Shown here: piece after piece, positions 54,599 through 62,808 of the stretch
Position numbering within the stretch: position 1 is the first letter of the stretch
Layout: every line of letters starts with the position of its first letter
Assembly (NCBI GenBank): GCA_046348545.1
Contig: JAXMEB010000003.1
Span: forward strand, 1 to 64,000
Direction of reading: 5' to 3'
Origin: JAXMEB01 sp046348545
GTDB taxonomy: Bacteria; Pseudomonadota; Gammaproteobacteria; Berkiellales; Berkiellaceae
Length of the DNA: 64,000 nucleotides
Position numbers and translations under genes: made by a program
Notes under the pieces: generated by a model
The model's input: only the letters and a program-made list of their open reading frames with translations
What the model was told of the DNA's origin: nothing
The model's database searches: none

Positions 54599-55306
54599 TC
54601 ATGATAACAAATTTCTAGAATGGTGTCGGATCTCAAGATCTTGCATCAAGCAGAGCGCAACACAGAATAGGTAAGGGAGTGTTAGAATTTGAATGAAGGC
54701 TTGAGCAAGGGTCGCGTAGTAATGGAAATGTTCAAAGGATAAGGCTAACTTCATAATGAGTAAGTAGCTGACTAAAGATGGGGCGATGTAGATAAAAATA
54801 GGGACGCTGATAATTAAAGAGACTCGAAGCAGTTCAGGCCAAATCAGATTGTGGCTATAGAGCAAAGCATTCATGATGCTCGATTTATTCGTAACCACTA
54901 AGAAGATAGATAGCATCAATGTCATAGATAAAATGAAGCCTGGCAAAATCAATAAAATAGTTCCACACGCCACGATTACCATATAGAGGAGCAGGACAAT
55001 GACAGTCGGCCCCAATCTTTTTAAGCTAAGTAACAAAGCATGCCCGATCGTATAATCAAATATATGCATCGCACCATACTGATAGATGACTACGCTCATC
55101 CATAGGATGAATGCACCAAGTCCAGCCGGGATAAACCACAGCGCGAGTTTAAGGGACAGATCTTTAGTAGAAATGAAGAAGAACTGAGGCTCAAACCAAC
55201 ACCCTGCAGCAAAAAGGGAAAGTAAAGCAGCTGGCCAAAAGGTAGATTTGTAAAGGGTGAGAGCCCTTAATAATAATTGAAAGCTATCTAAAGAAGTTTG
55301 TTTCAC
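54599..55306 (-). CDS. multi-pass inner-membrane protein of unknown function
   Basis: 235 residues, about six hydrophobic helices (for example VIVLLLYMVIVACGTILLILPGFIL). The layout resembles the YciC/BPSS1780-type membrane proteins: PGFILSMTLMLSIFLVVTNKSS and a repeated long-helix pattern. No catalytic motif. Divergent from the ABC exporter gene. Confidence 0.7.
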   Translation of the reverse strand: MKQTSLDSFQLLLRALTLYKSTFWPAALLSLFAAGCWFEPQFFFISTKDLSLKLALWFIPAGLGAFILWMSVVIYQYGAMHIFDYTIGHALLLSLKRLGPTVIVLLLYMVIVACGTILLILPGFILSMTLMLSIFLVVTNKSSIMNALLYSHNLIWPELLRVSLIISVPIFIYIAPSLVSYLLIMKLALSFEHFHYYATLAQAFIQILTLPYLFCVALCLMQDLEIRHHSRNLLS

Positions 55307-55363
55307 TTAATATGGACTCATTTCAACAATTGTCATCAAACTCTATTTCATTATATACCCATT

Positions 55364-56281
55364 ATGGACGCTCTAATCTTAGATAATTTATCCAAGCAAT
55401 ATCAGAATGGCACCTTAGCCCTGCAAGGTATTCACCTGAGGGTACAAGAAGGGGAATTTTTTGGTCTACTAGGTCCTAATGGTGCTGGTAAATCAACCAC
55501 CATTGGTATCATTGCTTCCTTAGTTAAAAAAACCTCCGGACAAGTCCATGTGTTTGGATATGATTTAGAAAAACAAACGAAGTTAGCTAAATCAAAAATA
55601 GGATTGGTTCCGCAAGAATTTAATTTCAATGTTTTTGAAAAAGTCATCGACATTGTCACTAATCAAGGAGGGTATTATGGACTACCCAGGCGCGTTGCTT
55701 TAGAAAAATCGGAATATTATTTAACAAAGCTTGGTTTATGGGCAAAACGTAATGAACCTGCGAGATTTCTATCCGGCGGGATGAAGCGACGTTTATTGAT
55801 CGCGCGGGGATTGGTACACGACCCTAAGCTACTCATATTAGATGAGCCCACAGCGGGCGTAGATATTGAGTTGAGGCGAAGTACATGGAGTTTTCTCAAA
55901 GAAATCAATCAAAAAGGTACGACAATTATTTTAACAACTCATAATCTTGAGGAGGCAGAGAGTCTTTGTAAGCAAGTTGCGATTATTGACAAAGGGCACA
56001 TCATTGCGAACACGAGTGTTAAAGAGCTGATTAAAAAGTTGGATAAGGAGACGATCATCCTTGATTTGAAATCACCACTTATTTATCTACCCCGGATTCA
56101 AGGATTTCATTTTGAAAAGTTGGATGATCTAACAATGGAAGTCAGCTTTACAAGAAATAGACTCCTAAATGATCTTTTTTCAGAGTTAGCCATGATAGGA
56201 TGCGAGGTCATCAGTTTAAGAAATAAAGCAAATCGATTAGAAGAACTTTTTTTGGATCTGGTGAAATCAAATGGCAAATAA
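55364..56281 (+). CDS. yadG: ABC-2 type exporter ATP-binding protein (YadG-like)
   Basis: ATG 55364 (MDALILDNLSKQYQNG) is chosen; an upstream in-frame start at 55298 lies in the divergent gene. 305 residues. Walker A GPNGAGKSTTIGI, signature LSGGMKRRLLIARGL, Walker B LLILDEPTAGVD, H-loop TTHNLEEAE. Overlaps the permease gene by 11 bp. Substrate unknown. Confidence 0.88.
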   Translation: MDALILDNLSKQYQNGTLALQGIHLRVQEGEFFGLLGPNGAGKSTTIGIIASLVKKTSGQVHVFGYDLEKQTKLAKSKIGLVPQEFNFNVFEKVIDIVTNQGGYYGLPRRVALEKSEYYLTKLGLWAKRNEPARFLSGGMKRRLLIARGLVHDPKLLILDEPTAGVDIELRRSTWSFLKEINQKGTTIILTTHNLEEAESLCKQVAIIDKGHIIANTSVKELIKKLDKETIILDLKSPLIYLPRIQGFHFEKLDDLTMEVSFTRNRLLNDLFSELAMIGCEVISLRNKANRLEELFLDLVKSNGK

Positions 56282-57056
56282 AATTTTAAGGCGTAGTGAA
56301 TGGATAGGATTTTATACGCTGGTGAGAAGAGAAGTGGTGCGTTTTTGCAGAATATGGACACAAACGCTTTTACCCTCACCGATCACGATTATGCTTTACT
56401 TTGTCATCTTTGGTAATTTAATTGGGCCCAGAATAGGCACGATGGGCGGATATGAGTATATCGAATTTATTGCACCTGGATTGATTATGATGGCCATCAT
56501 CAATAATTCATTTGGTAATGTGGTAGCGTCGTTCTATGGTGCTAGATTTCAGAAAAATATAGATGAAATGCTGGTTGCCCCACTTTCCAATTTGACCATT
56601 TTGATGGGTTTTTTGATTGGAGGTGTTTTAAGGGGGGTGATTGTAGCTTTCATAGTGACCATTGTGGCCCTTGCTTTCACGATGATTTATATTCACAATC
56701 TTTGGATTGTGATGTTATCTGCATTGCTCACAGCGTTACTATTTTCTTTGTTGGGATTTCTTAATGGGATGTTCGCGAAAAAATTTGATGACATCAATAT
56801 TATCCCGACGTTTGTACTAACCCCATTGACCTATTTAGGCGGTATTTTCTATTCTGTTGAATTATTGCCTAATTTTTGGATTAATTTTACACATTTGAAT
56901 CCTATTTTCTATATGGTAAATGCTTTTCGGCAAGGCATGTTGGGTGTATCCGATGTTAATATCTGGGTATCATTAGGTTTTATATCAGCTTTCATCTTAG
57001 CTATTTTTATATTCACCCTGTACTTAATGAATCGAGGTGTGGGGTTAAAGCAGTGA
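56271..57056 (+). CDS. yadH: ABC-2 type exporter permease (YadH-like)
   Basis: 261 residues, six membrane helices. FYTLVRREVVRFCRIWTQTLLPS, ISPLSNL-like segment (MLVAPLSNLTILMG) and PLTYLGGIFYSVELLP are YadH/NodJ landmarks. Pairs with the preceding ATPase; the methyltransferase gene overlaps its end by 4 bp. Confidence 0.88.
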   Translation: MANKILRRSEWIGFYTLVRREVVRFCRIWTQTLLPSPITIMLYFVIFGNLIGPRIGTMGGYEYIEFIAPGLIMMAIINNSFGNVVASFYGARFQKNIDEMLVAPLSNLTILMGFLIGGVLRGVIVAFIVTIVALAFTMIYIHNLWIVMLSALLTALLFSLLGFLNGMFAKKFDDINIIPTFVLTPLTYLGGIFYSVELLPNFWINFTHLNPIFYMVNAFRQGMLGVSDVNIWVSLGFISAFILAIFIFTLYLMNRGVGLKQ

Positions 57057-57976
57057 CAGATTCAAACTTCATTCAATCTAGCTATGTACAGCATGCATCC
57101 TCTTACGAAAATTATAGAGATGGGCAAGAGAAATCCGACCATGCTAAGACCTGGATGCGAGAAGATAATGTCAATGCATTTAGATTGAAGCGAGTGCATG
57201 CGTTGCTGGATCCGTGGGCGAGACTGTTCCCGAAGTCGACGTGGATGACCGTTGGAGATGGCCGATATGGATCGGACGCACATTATTTAAAACAAAAAGG
57301 TCTTAAAGCCCTAGCAACGGATATTTCCGATGTTCTACTTAAAGAAGGACAAGCATTAGGTTATATTGATGCCTACCAACGGGAAAACGCTGAACAATTG
57401 AGTTTTAAAACAGATTCCTTTGACTTTGCTTTTTGCAAGGAAGCTTATCACCATTTTCCCAGACCAGTGTTAGCATTATATGAAATGCTACGAATCTCAA
57501 AAAAAGGGGTGCTTCTTATTGAACCTATTGATAGAGAGATAGTGGATTGGCATCAGCTCTTGTTTTTGAAGTTAAAGGATTTTCTAAAGCGATGCTTGAG
57601 AAAGCCTGTCACAAAATATTTTTTTGAAGAAGATGGTAATTTTTTGTATGCACTCTCAAAGCGGGAAATTGAAAAAGTTGCTCTGGGGCTTGGGTTACGT
57701 CAAGTTGTTTTCAAAGGGATTAATGATATCTATTTGGCCAACATGGAATACGCACCGGCGGTACCCTCTGATCCGGTGTTTAAAAAAATGCGTCGAAAAC
57801 AATGGTTCTACGATTTTTTTAGCCAATTGACATTAAATCCACATAATTTGCTATTTGCAGCGATCTTGAAAGAGCCTCTAAGTCAGGAGACCGTTAATCA
57901 ATTGACTCAAGAAGGCTTTGAGGTTCGAAATTTGCCAGCCAATCCCCACATTAAGTTAAATGACAAACACAGTTGA
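57053..57976 (+). CDS. class I SAM-dependent methyltransferase
   Basis: 307 residues, GTG start overlapping yadH. The fold is visible as MTVGDGRYGSDAHYLKQKG (motif I), LATDISDVLLKEGQ, FDFAFCKEAYHHFPRPVLALYEMLRI (motif IV region) and GVLLIEP. Substrate unknown. Coupling to the exporter suggests it modifies the exported compound or its regulator (inference). Confidence 0.8.
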   Translation: MTDSNFIQSSYVQHASSYENYRDGQEKSDHAKTWMREDNVNAFRLKRVHALLDPWARLFPKSTWMTVGDGRYGSDAHYLKQKGLKALATDISDVLLKEGQALGYIDAYQRENAEQLSFKTDSFDFAFCKEAYHHFPRPVLALYEMLRISKKGVLLIEPIDREIVDWHQLLFLKLKDFLKRCLRKPVTKYFFEEDGNFLYALSKREIEKVALGLGLRQVVFKGINDIYLANMEYAPAVPSDPVFKKMRRKQWFYDFFSQLTLNPHNLLFAAILKEPLSQETVNQLTQEGFEVRNLPANPHIKLNDKHS

Positions 57977-57980
57977 GGGC

Positions 57981-58009
57981 GCTGAATTTTTATTTGAATA
58001 TGGTATACT
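57981..58009 (+). promoter_or_regulatory. extended -10 promoter of tRNA-Ser
   Basis: TGGTATACT (58001-58009) is an extended -10; CTGAAT near 57982 is a weak -35. The following ACCCGCCTC is a GC-rich discriminator, typical of stable-RNA promoters under stringent control. Confidence 0.5.
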
Positions 58010-58025
58010 ACCCGCCTCTTTGTCT

Positions 58026-58115
58026 GGAGAGATGTCCGAGTGGCTTAAGGAGCACGCCTGGAAAGTGTGTGTACGGTAAAACGTACCGAGGGTTCGAATC
58101 CCTCTCTCTCCGCCA
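58026..58115 (+). tRNA. serX: tRNA-Ser (GGA)
   Basis: 90 nt with encoded CCA. The acceptor arms GGAGAGA (58026-58032) and TCTCTCC (58105-58111) pair, with G discriminator and CCA. Anticodon stem CACGC/GTGTG with loop CTGGAAA places GGA at 58060-58062. A long variable arm (TGTACGG...CCGTACC-like stem) and GGTTCGAATCC T-loop fit the class II serine tRNA; the core is close to the E. coli tRNA-Ser(GGA). Confidence 0.96.
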
Positions 58116-58145
58116 GATTTCGTTAAAATGACTTTTCTCTTATGT

Positions 58146-58168
58146 CATTCCCGCGCAGGCGGGAATCC
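58146..58168. repeat. small REP-like hairpin
   Basis: ATTCCCGC (58148-58155) and GCGGGAAT (58159-58166) around a GCA loop, flanked by GTC and CCA: the widespread type of short bacterial palindrome. Confidence 0.6.
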
Positions 58169-58245
58169 ACAAAACCCCAGTATTTATGGGCTTTCCAAGG
58201 TTTTAGTGTTGCGTTAGATGCGTACTTCACTTTCTCCGAATTTCC

Positions 58246-58540
58246 GATTTTATCCCCAACCTCAGTTCGGAGTTTTTGAAGGCAGGGTTGCTTTGTAATG
58301 ACGTCATTCCGCACAGCGATAAGCGCACGAAGTGCGCAGCGTGTGATGCGGAATCTATTATTCACGCGGCCTTGGCCGCTTACCCGATTCAGCCTTTAAA
58401 AATATCAGCAATCAAATTATTAGCTGAGATCTGATAAAATTTTGGATCCCGCATCAGACGCTACACACTTCGTGTGATGACCGCTGTGCGGGATGACGAT
58501 ATATCCCAAAAAACCACGAACTGAGGTTACCCCCAAAATC
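58246..58540. repeat. nested inverted repeat built from two oppositely oriented palindromes
   Basis: Outer arms: 58246-58277 and 58508-58540, sharing a perfect AACCTCAGTTCG with partly matching flanks. Inner units: 58303-58356 and 58443-58497 are inverted copies of one palindrome, each with (T)CCGCA...TGCGG(A) ends and an inner hairpin (GCGCACGAAGTGCGC; CACACTTCGTGTG). About 85 bp of AT-rich DNA lies between. Confidence 0.75.
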
Positions 58541-58567
58541 TCTGTTTTTACTCTCTCTATCTCCGAT

Positions 58568-58600
58568 ACATGCGAACACTCGGGGCGAAGGTTCGCATGT
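58568..58600. repeat. 10-bp-stem hairpin
   Basis: ACATGCGAAC (58568-58577) and GTTCGCATGT (58591-58600) with a 13-base loop. No T-run follows, so it is not an evident terminator. Confidence 0.6.
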
Positions 58601-58853
58601 CCAGAACCCTCTTGTCGCTCCGGAGCACGTAGTGCGTAGGGGGATGATTTTACTGGGCTTTTGCAAAACCGGTCTTGAGGTTCGTTATTGGGGCGGAGAA
58701 TGGCATATGTACCCACAGAACGAGGATTTTCTGCTGAAATACACCTAATGTGGTAAAATTATACTGGGGAATCTTTAGGTTAATCAGTGAGTTATTTGAT
58801 TAAATAATGGGTTTGTTTCAGGTTCTGTGAGGGCTATAAAATGCGGATACAGC

Positions 58854-59363
58854 ATGCAAGTAGAAGTAATTAAAGCCACCATAGAACAGAAGCCCGTACT
58901 GGCTAATCTATTAGAATTATACGCGTACGATTTCACAGAATTTTGTGACTTTGATATTGGCGATGATGGTTTCTATGGATATGAACGCCTGCCTTTGTAT
59001 TGGACAGAGCCAACTCGCTTCCCCTATTTGATTTACGTTGACAAGAAAATAGCTGGGTTTATCTTGGTGCAAAAGGGATCGCCCATTTCAGATGATACAA
59101 CGGTTTGGGATATTTCTGAATTTTTTGTCATGAAAAAATATAAGCGACACGGTGTTGGTACTGCAGCTGCTCTAAAGATATGGGAGCAATTTAAAGGCCC
59201 ATGGCAAGTCAGGGTATTAGTGAGCAATCTAATAGCCTGTTCATTTTGGTTACGGGCCATTAAAAATTTTACTTTAGTAGCCCCCGCTAAAACTGAAGCA
59301 ACGATTAAAGAAGAGGACTGGATTATTTACACATTTGAATCAAAAGATAGGAGCAGCCTATGA
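58854..59363 (+). CDS. GNAT-family N-acetyltransferase
   Basis: 169 residues from ATG 58854; a GTG at 58827 would add nine. The GNAT core shows in ISEFFVMKKYKRHGVGTAAALKIWE (beta4 and the acetyl-CoA pyrophosphate loop, R/QxxGxG/A form) and in RVLVSNLIACSFWLRAI. The N-part (DFTEFCDFDIGDDGFYGYERLPLYW) is typical of small GNATs acting on amines. Overlaps the next GNAT gene by 4 bp. Confidence 0.82.
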   Translation: MQVEVIKATIEQKPVLANLLELYAYDFTEFCDFDIGDDGFYGYERLPLYWTEPTRFPYLIYVDKKIAGFILVQKGSPISDDTTVWDISEFFVMKKYKRHGVGTAAALKIWEQFKGPWQVRVLVSNLIACSFWLRAIKNFTLVAPAKTEATIKEEDWIIYTFESKDRSSL

Positions 59364-60127
59364 ACGCCCCATTAACAAATTTATACCGCCAAGCCGAAGA
59401 CTATTTTTTCAGAGGTATTTCCTCAAAATGTTTGGATCTGGACGACGGTGCTCATGCTTATATGACCGGTGGCGCCGAACTCAATTTTATTTACATTACA
59501 GGAAATACAAATGCTCTGGATAAAATTCTAACCGAAGGAAAGCAGTTTTTTGACCAGAACAACCTGTCTTTTGATGTGGTCATTCCCCAAGAATTTTGCG
59601 GACCTCAAATGATAAATGTCTTAAGCACTATGGGTTATCCCCAAAAAAGTAAATCTGTTTCAATGGTTGTGGACCTAAATAAATTTCTATTTGACCAAAC
59701 TGCCAATCTTGACCTTGAAACTACTATCAAATCGAATGATAATCAATTAAATGACTGGATGATGCCATTGATAGGTGCATTTGAATCAACGATTGAAATT
59801 TGTAGGGTCTATGCAGGTATCCATGAGAATGCCTTAAAACGGAATATTAATCTTCGCCATTTCAGCTTATACAAACAGGAAAAACCCATCGCGTCGATCA
59901 CTCTATCAATGAACGATGCTATTGCAAGGATAGACGATGTGGGGACTCTACCTGAGTTTCAAGGCAAAGGATATGCAACACATCTCATGCATTACGTGCT
60001 ATTCGAAGCCAAAAAATTAGGCGCTCGTCATTGCTTTTTGGAATCATCTGATTCAGGGCTTGGAGTCTATCAAAAACTTGGGTTTGAACCTCTGTTTAAA
60101 AACAATATTTATTCGAGGAAAGCATGA
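59360..60127 (+). CDS. GNAT-family N-acetyltransferase with long N-terminal part
   Basis: 255 residues. The C-terminal GNAT domain has DDVGTLPEFQGKGYATHLMHYVLFEA (acetyl-CoA loop QGKGYA) and ESSDSGLGVYQKLGFEP. The first ~130 residues look like a degenerate second GNAT fold. ATGA overlaps on both sides make a three-gene translationally coupled unit with the preceding GNAT and the ABC-F gene. Substrate unknown. Confidence 0.82.
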   Translation: MNAPLTNLYRQAEDYFFRGISSKCLDLDDGAHAYMTGGAELNFIYITGNTNALDKILTEGKQFFDQNNLSFDVVIPQEFCGPQMINVLSTMGYPQKSKSVSMVVDLNKFLFDQTANLDLETTIKSNDNQLNDWMMPLIGAFESTIEICRVYAGIHENALKRNINLRHFSLYKQEKPIASITLSMNDAIARIDDVGTLPEFQGKGYATHLMHYVLFEAKKLGARHCFLESSDSGLGVYQKLGFEPLFKNNIYSRKA

Positions 60128-60744
60128 GTGCTGATATTGGTGATCGAACGATTGTATCGATTAGTGACGGCAGTGTTGCCTATGCGGAGCAAGAGCCTCT
60201 ACTTCAACAAATCAGTCTATCAATAAGCTCTAGAGATCGTATAGCCATTACAGGCGATAATGGCAGCGGCAAATCAACCCTGATCAAGGCCATCCTTGGC
60301 GATGAAAGTGTCTGCAAAACAGGCGAGTGGCATGTGATAAAACAAGAAGATGTTGGCTATCTCGATCAACATTATGGCACCCTCTATGCTGATAAAACCC
60401 TGCTTGAGACCATAGCAGACCTTGTGCCCCACTTGTCCCATACTGAAATAAGGCGCCACTTAAATGACTTTTTGTTTCGTAAAAATGAAGAAGTGAATGC
60501 CCTTGTGAGCACGCTTTCCGGTGGTGAAAAAGCAAGACTCAGTTTGGCAAAAATCGCAGCCAAAACACCAAAGCTTCTGATTCTTGATGAAATCACCAAC
60601 AACCTTGATTTAGAAACGAAAGAACATGTGGTCCAAGTCCTAAGGGAATTTCCCGGTGCGATGATAGTCATCTCCCATGAACGGGATTTTCTGGAAGAGA
60701 TAGGGGTTAGTGAAGTGGTTGATGTTGGGAAATTTAAGTCATGA
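60124..60744 (+). CDS. half-size ABC-F-like ATPase (single nucleotide-binding domain)
   Basis: 206 residues, while ABC-F proteins usually have two ATPase domains in about 500-650. Walker A TGDNGSGKSTLIKAILG, signature STLSGGEKARLSLAKIA, Walker B LLILDEITNNLD with the ABC-F-type NNLD, and H-loop VISHERDFL. It resembles the second domain of an ABC-F factor. The start overlaps the GNAT stop (ATGA), so the domain appears to have lost its N-half or to act as a dimer. Convergent overlap of 11 bp with the VOC gene. Confidence 0.8.
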   Translation: MSADIGDRTIVSISDGSVAYAEQEPLLQQISLSISSRDRIAITGDNGSGKSTLIKAILGDESVCKTGEWHVIKQEDVGYLDQHYGTLYADKTLLETIADLVPHLSHTEIRRHLNDFLFRKNEEVNALVSTLSGGEKARLSLAKIAAKTPKLLILDEITNNLDLETKEHVVQVLREFPGAMIVISHERDFLEEIGVSEVVDVGKFKS

Positions 60745-61123
60745 AATTTTTAGAATAAACAGCTTCAATGTTATGGGCATCTGGATCAATAACAAAAGCT
60801 GCGTAATATCCATCTTCATATTGAGGCCTAAAGCCAGGTTCTCCGTTGCACTTCCCGCCACTCGCAAGTGCACTTTTATAGAAGGCATCAACATCTCCTT
60901 TGCAAGACGCATTAAAAGCTAAATGAACATGCTCCGATAAAAGTGATTTTTTATCAAATTGGCGTATTTCAAACATATCGTGAACGCTTGTTCCATAGCC
61001 TACAACAGCACCTTCAATTTCAAGCACCATCTTGTATCCTAAAGCTGCCATAATAGCGTCGTAGAACTTACGACTCCTTCCTAAATCTTTGACTTTGATT
61101 TGGATGTGGTTAAAAAGTTTCAT
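60734..61123 (-). CDS. VOC-family protein (glyoxalase/bleomycin-resistance fold)
   Basis: 129 residues. FNHIQIKVKDLGRSRKFYDAIMAALGYK at the start, HVHLAFNASCKGDVDAFYKSAL and FVIDPDAHNIEAVY at the end give the two beta-alpha-beta-beta-beta units with likely metal ligands (His 6, His ~65, Glu ~121). Substrate cannot be told. Last gene of the minus-strand group; overlaps the P-loop gene by 4 bp. Confidence 0.85.
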   Translation of the reverse strand: MKLFNHIQIKVKDLGRSRKFYDAIMAALGYKMVLEIEGAVVGYGTSVHDMFEIRQFDKKSLLSEHVHLAFNASCKGDVDAFYKSALASGGKCNGEPGFRPQYEDGYYAAFVIDPDAHNIEAVYSKNFMT

Positions 61124-61689
61124 AACACTTTCTCTAAAATAAATTCACATCTTTGTGTAACCGTCAGCTCTTTGGGTACAATCATGATGTCAAAGCAAAA
61201 TTCTTTATACACATCCAGATGAATCTGCTCAAAAATCAAAGCATCTTCATAAGAAATTATTCTGGCATCGGTATGTTCTATAAACCCTAGATTTTCAAAA
61301 AAGAATATCTGGCTCTGGTAAACGCCGTTTTTTAGGCAACGATCAATTTCATCAAGCAATACAGGCGAGGGCTTAAATTCGAGGCTTTTCCAATGCGCCA
61401 AATATTTACCAAGAGCATAGGTGCAAAAAGGTGAGCGGTCGTAAAACTGCAGATCTCCAGCAGCATTCATCTGCCGCTCTTTCTGCATAAGTGTAATTTT
61501 ATCGACAAACTTAGGCTCTTCCCATGGCTTTTCTATGCCCTTAGCTTGCTCTTGGCTAATCACATCGGTTGCAGCTTCATGAATTACAGTATGCCCTAAT
61601 TTTTCTAGCTCTTTGATGACAGAAGTTTTTCCACTGCCTGGGGTGCCGGTGAAGATGAAGTGCCTCACCTCAATGCATTTTTTGTCCAT
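61120..61689 (-). CDS. AAA_28-type P-loop ATPase/kinase
   Basis: 189 residues from ATG 61689; a start at 61707 or a GTG at 61668 is possible because the start lies inside csaA. FTGTPGSGKTSVIKELEKLGH is the P-loop; EAATDVISQEQAKG and LQFYDRSPFCTYALGKYL are typical of the AAA_28 (NadR-like) group. Small-molecule kinase or nucleotidase role is possible. No partner evident apart from the operon. Confidence 0.8.
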   Translation of the reverse strand: MDKKCIEVRHFIFTGTPGSGKTSVIKELEKLGHTVIHEAATDVISQEQAKGIEKPWEEPKFVDKITLMQKERQMNAAGDLQFYDRSPFCTYALGKYLAHWKSLEFKPSPVLLDEIDRCLKNGVYQSQIFFFENLGFIEHTDARIISYEDALIFEQIHLDVYKEFCFDIMIVPKELTVTQRCEFILEKVL

Positions 61690-62008
61690 TAGGAACCTTT
61701 GGATCAACTGTTATCAAACATATAGCACCGCTTTCATCGGCAAATCCCACAAGCAAAAACTGAGAGGTAAAGCCCGCTATATTCTTCTCTCCCAAATTAA
61801 CGCATCCTACAATCTGGCGCCCAATAAGAGTCTGGGGCGTATAATGCACAGTCACCTGAGCTGACGTTTGCAATACGCCAACCTCAGGTCCAAAATCTGC
61901 CCACACCTTAAATGCCGGTTTTTTTGCTCTTGGAAATTCTTCTACTTTCACAATCGTACCAGAGCGCAAATTCACACGCTCAAATTCTTCGTATGTTATT
62001 GTTGTCAT
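61670..62008 (-). CDS. csaA: CsaA-like tRNA-binding-domain protein
   Basis: 112 residues. RVNLRSGTIVKVEEFPRAKKPAFKVWADFG, TPQTLIGRQIVGCVNLG and ITVDPKVPNGQKMH match the CsaA/EMAP-II-like OB-fold, with a characteristic C-terminal VPNGxK. CsaA has been linked to export and chaperone-like activity. Start overlaps the beta-lactamase stop by 4 bp. Confidence 0.9.
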   Translation of the reverse strand: MTTITYEEFERVNLRSGTIVKVEEFPRAKKPAFKVWADFGPEVGVLQTSAQVTVHYTPQTLIGRQIVGCVNLGEKNIAGFTSQFLLVGFADESGAICLITVDPKVPNGQKMH

Positions 62009-62805
62009 TTGTTACCTTCAATCTGATCTATAATTTTTTCGATTTTTTCTTTTGCATCTGCTTTGGCACGCTGACTGGCGCCAATCTCTTCTTTTTTATC
62101 GTCTTCTATGTGGTTTGAGAAAATAATTCTTCTATCGCCTTTTTCAATCCAACCAATGAACCAGCCATGATATAAATCAGGATTTTTTGTGTCATCAGCA
62201 TTTAATAAGCTGCCCATTCCTGTTTTGCCATAAAACTTCCAGCCGTTTTTTAACTCTTCTACAAATATGATATTTTTTGTCATTGCTACTGCATGCGGCT
62301 TAACAGGTAATTTTCCAGCTAGCATCTTCTGTAAAAAGGCGACTTGCTCTGCGCTTGAAATCTGCAGAGAACTCGATAACCAAGCATTTGTAAGGCCGTT
62401 GTTTGATCCTTTGTCTCCTGTTAGGTCCTTATTGCCGTAATCAAATTTTGTGACATACTCTTGAAATTTTTTCATACCAAGTTTTTTGGTCAAAACTTGG
62501 CTATACCAAACACAGGATTCTTTCATCCAGCTTTTGGGGGTTTGATCTTGCTTCCAAACCTCTCGCCAATTAACATAGCCTTCTTTAAAAGGCCATACAG
62601 GATGCATTTCATCGGCAAGAATGCCCGAATCAAATCCTATGAGGCTTAAAGTGATTTTAAAAGTAGACATAGGCGCATAGCGCTTTTCGCAATCACCTTC
62701 ACTTTTTAAAACACGGGTCTTTTCTTTTGCAATAAAGCAGCTATCGGCAAACGCTACGTTGACTGATAACATAATTGAACATAACAATAAAATAACTTTT
62801 TTCAT
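62005..62805 (-). CDS. class D (OXA-type) beta-lactamase
   Basis: 266 residues with signal peptide (to NVAFAD). Catalytic Ser-x-x-Lys is STFK (47-50), with SCV (97-99), YGN (123-125) and KTG (194-196). All class D motifs are intact, so an active periplasmic penicillinase is likely. The sequence recalls Legionella OXA-29/LoxA-type enzymes; no exact allele is claimed. It lies in a tight chromosomal operon without integron or IS flanks. Confidence 0.94.
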   Translation of the reverse strand: MKKVILLLCSIMLSVNVAFADSCFIAKEKTRVLKSEGDCEKRYAPMSTFKITLSLIGFDSGILADEMHPVWPFKEGYVNWREVWKQDQTPKSWMKESCVWYSQVLTKKLGMKKFQEYVTKFDYGNKDLTGDKGSNNGLTNAWLSSSLQISSAEQVAFLQKMLAGKLPVKPHAVAMTKNIIFVEELKNGWKFYGKTGMGSLLNADDTKNPDLYHGWFIGWIEKGDRRIIFSNHIEDDKKEEIGASQRAKADAKEKIEKIIDQIEGNK

Positions 62806-62808
62806 GAT

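Larger units (their letters stand above)
58116..58853 (+). other. 738-bp gene-free, repeat-rich gap after tRNA-Ser
   Basis: No convincing gene; short frames here run through repeats. It contains a GC-rich hairpin, a nested inverted repeat about 295 bp across and a second hairpin, listed separately. A terminator for the tRNA is not obvious. Confidence 0.7.

Noticed and set aside
55298..55363. Upstream start for the ABC exporter ATPase
   Set aside because: The extra 22 residues overlap the divergent membrane-protein gene and are unlike family N-termini.
58238..58600. CRISPR array
   Set aside because: Repeats are few, inverted rather than direct, and not evenly spaced; no cas genes nearby.
58123..58716. 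Minus-strand frames of 70-98 codons in the repeat gap
   Set aside because: They run through palindromes, overlap one another in different frames and have no ribosome sites.
61120..62805. Mobile resistance cassette around the OXA gene
   Set aside because: No integron attachment site, IS or transposase within the window flanks it; tight overlaps with neighbours suggest a resident operon.
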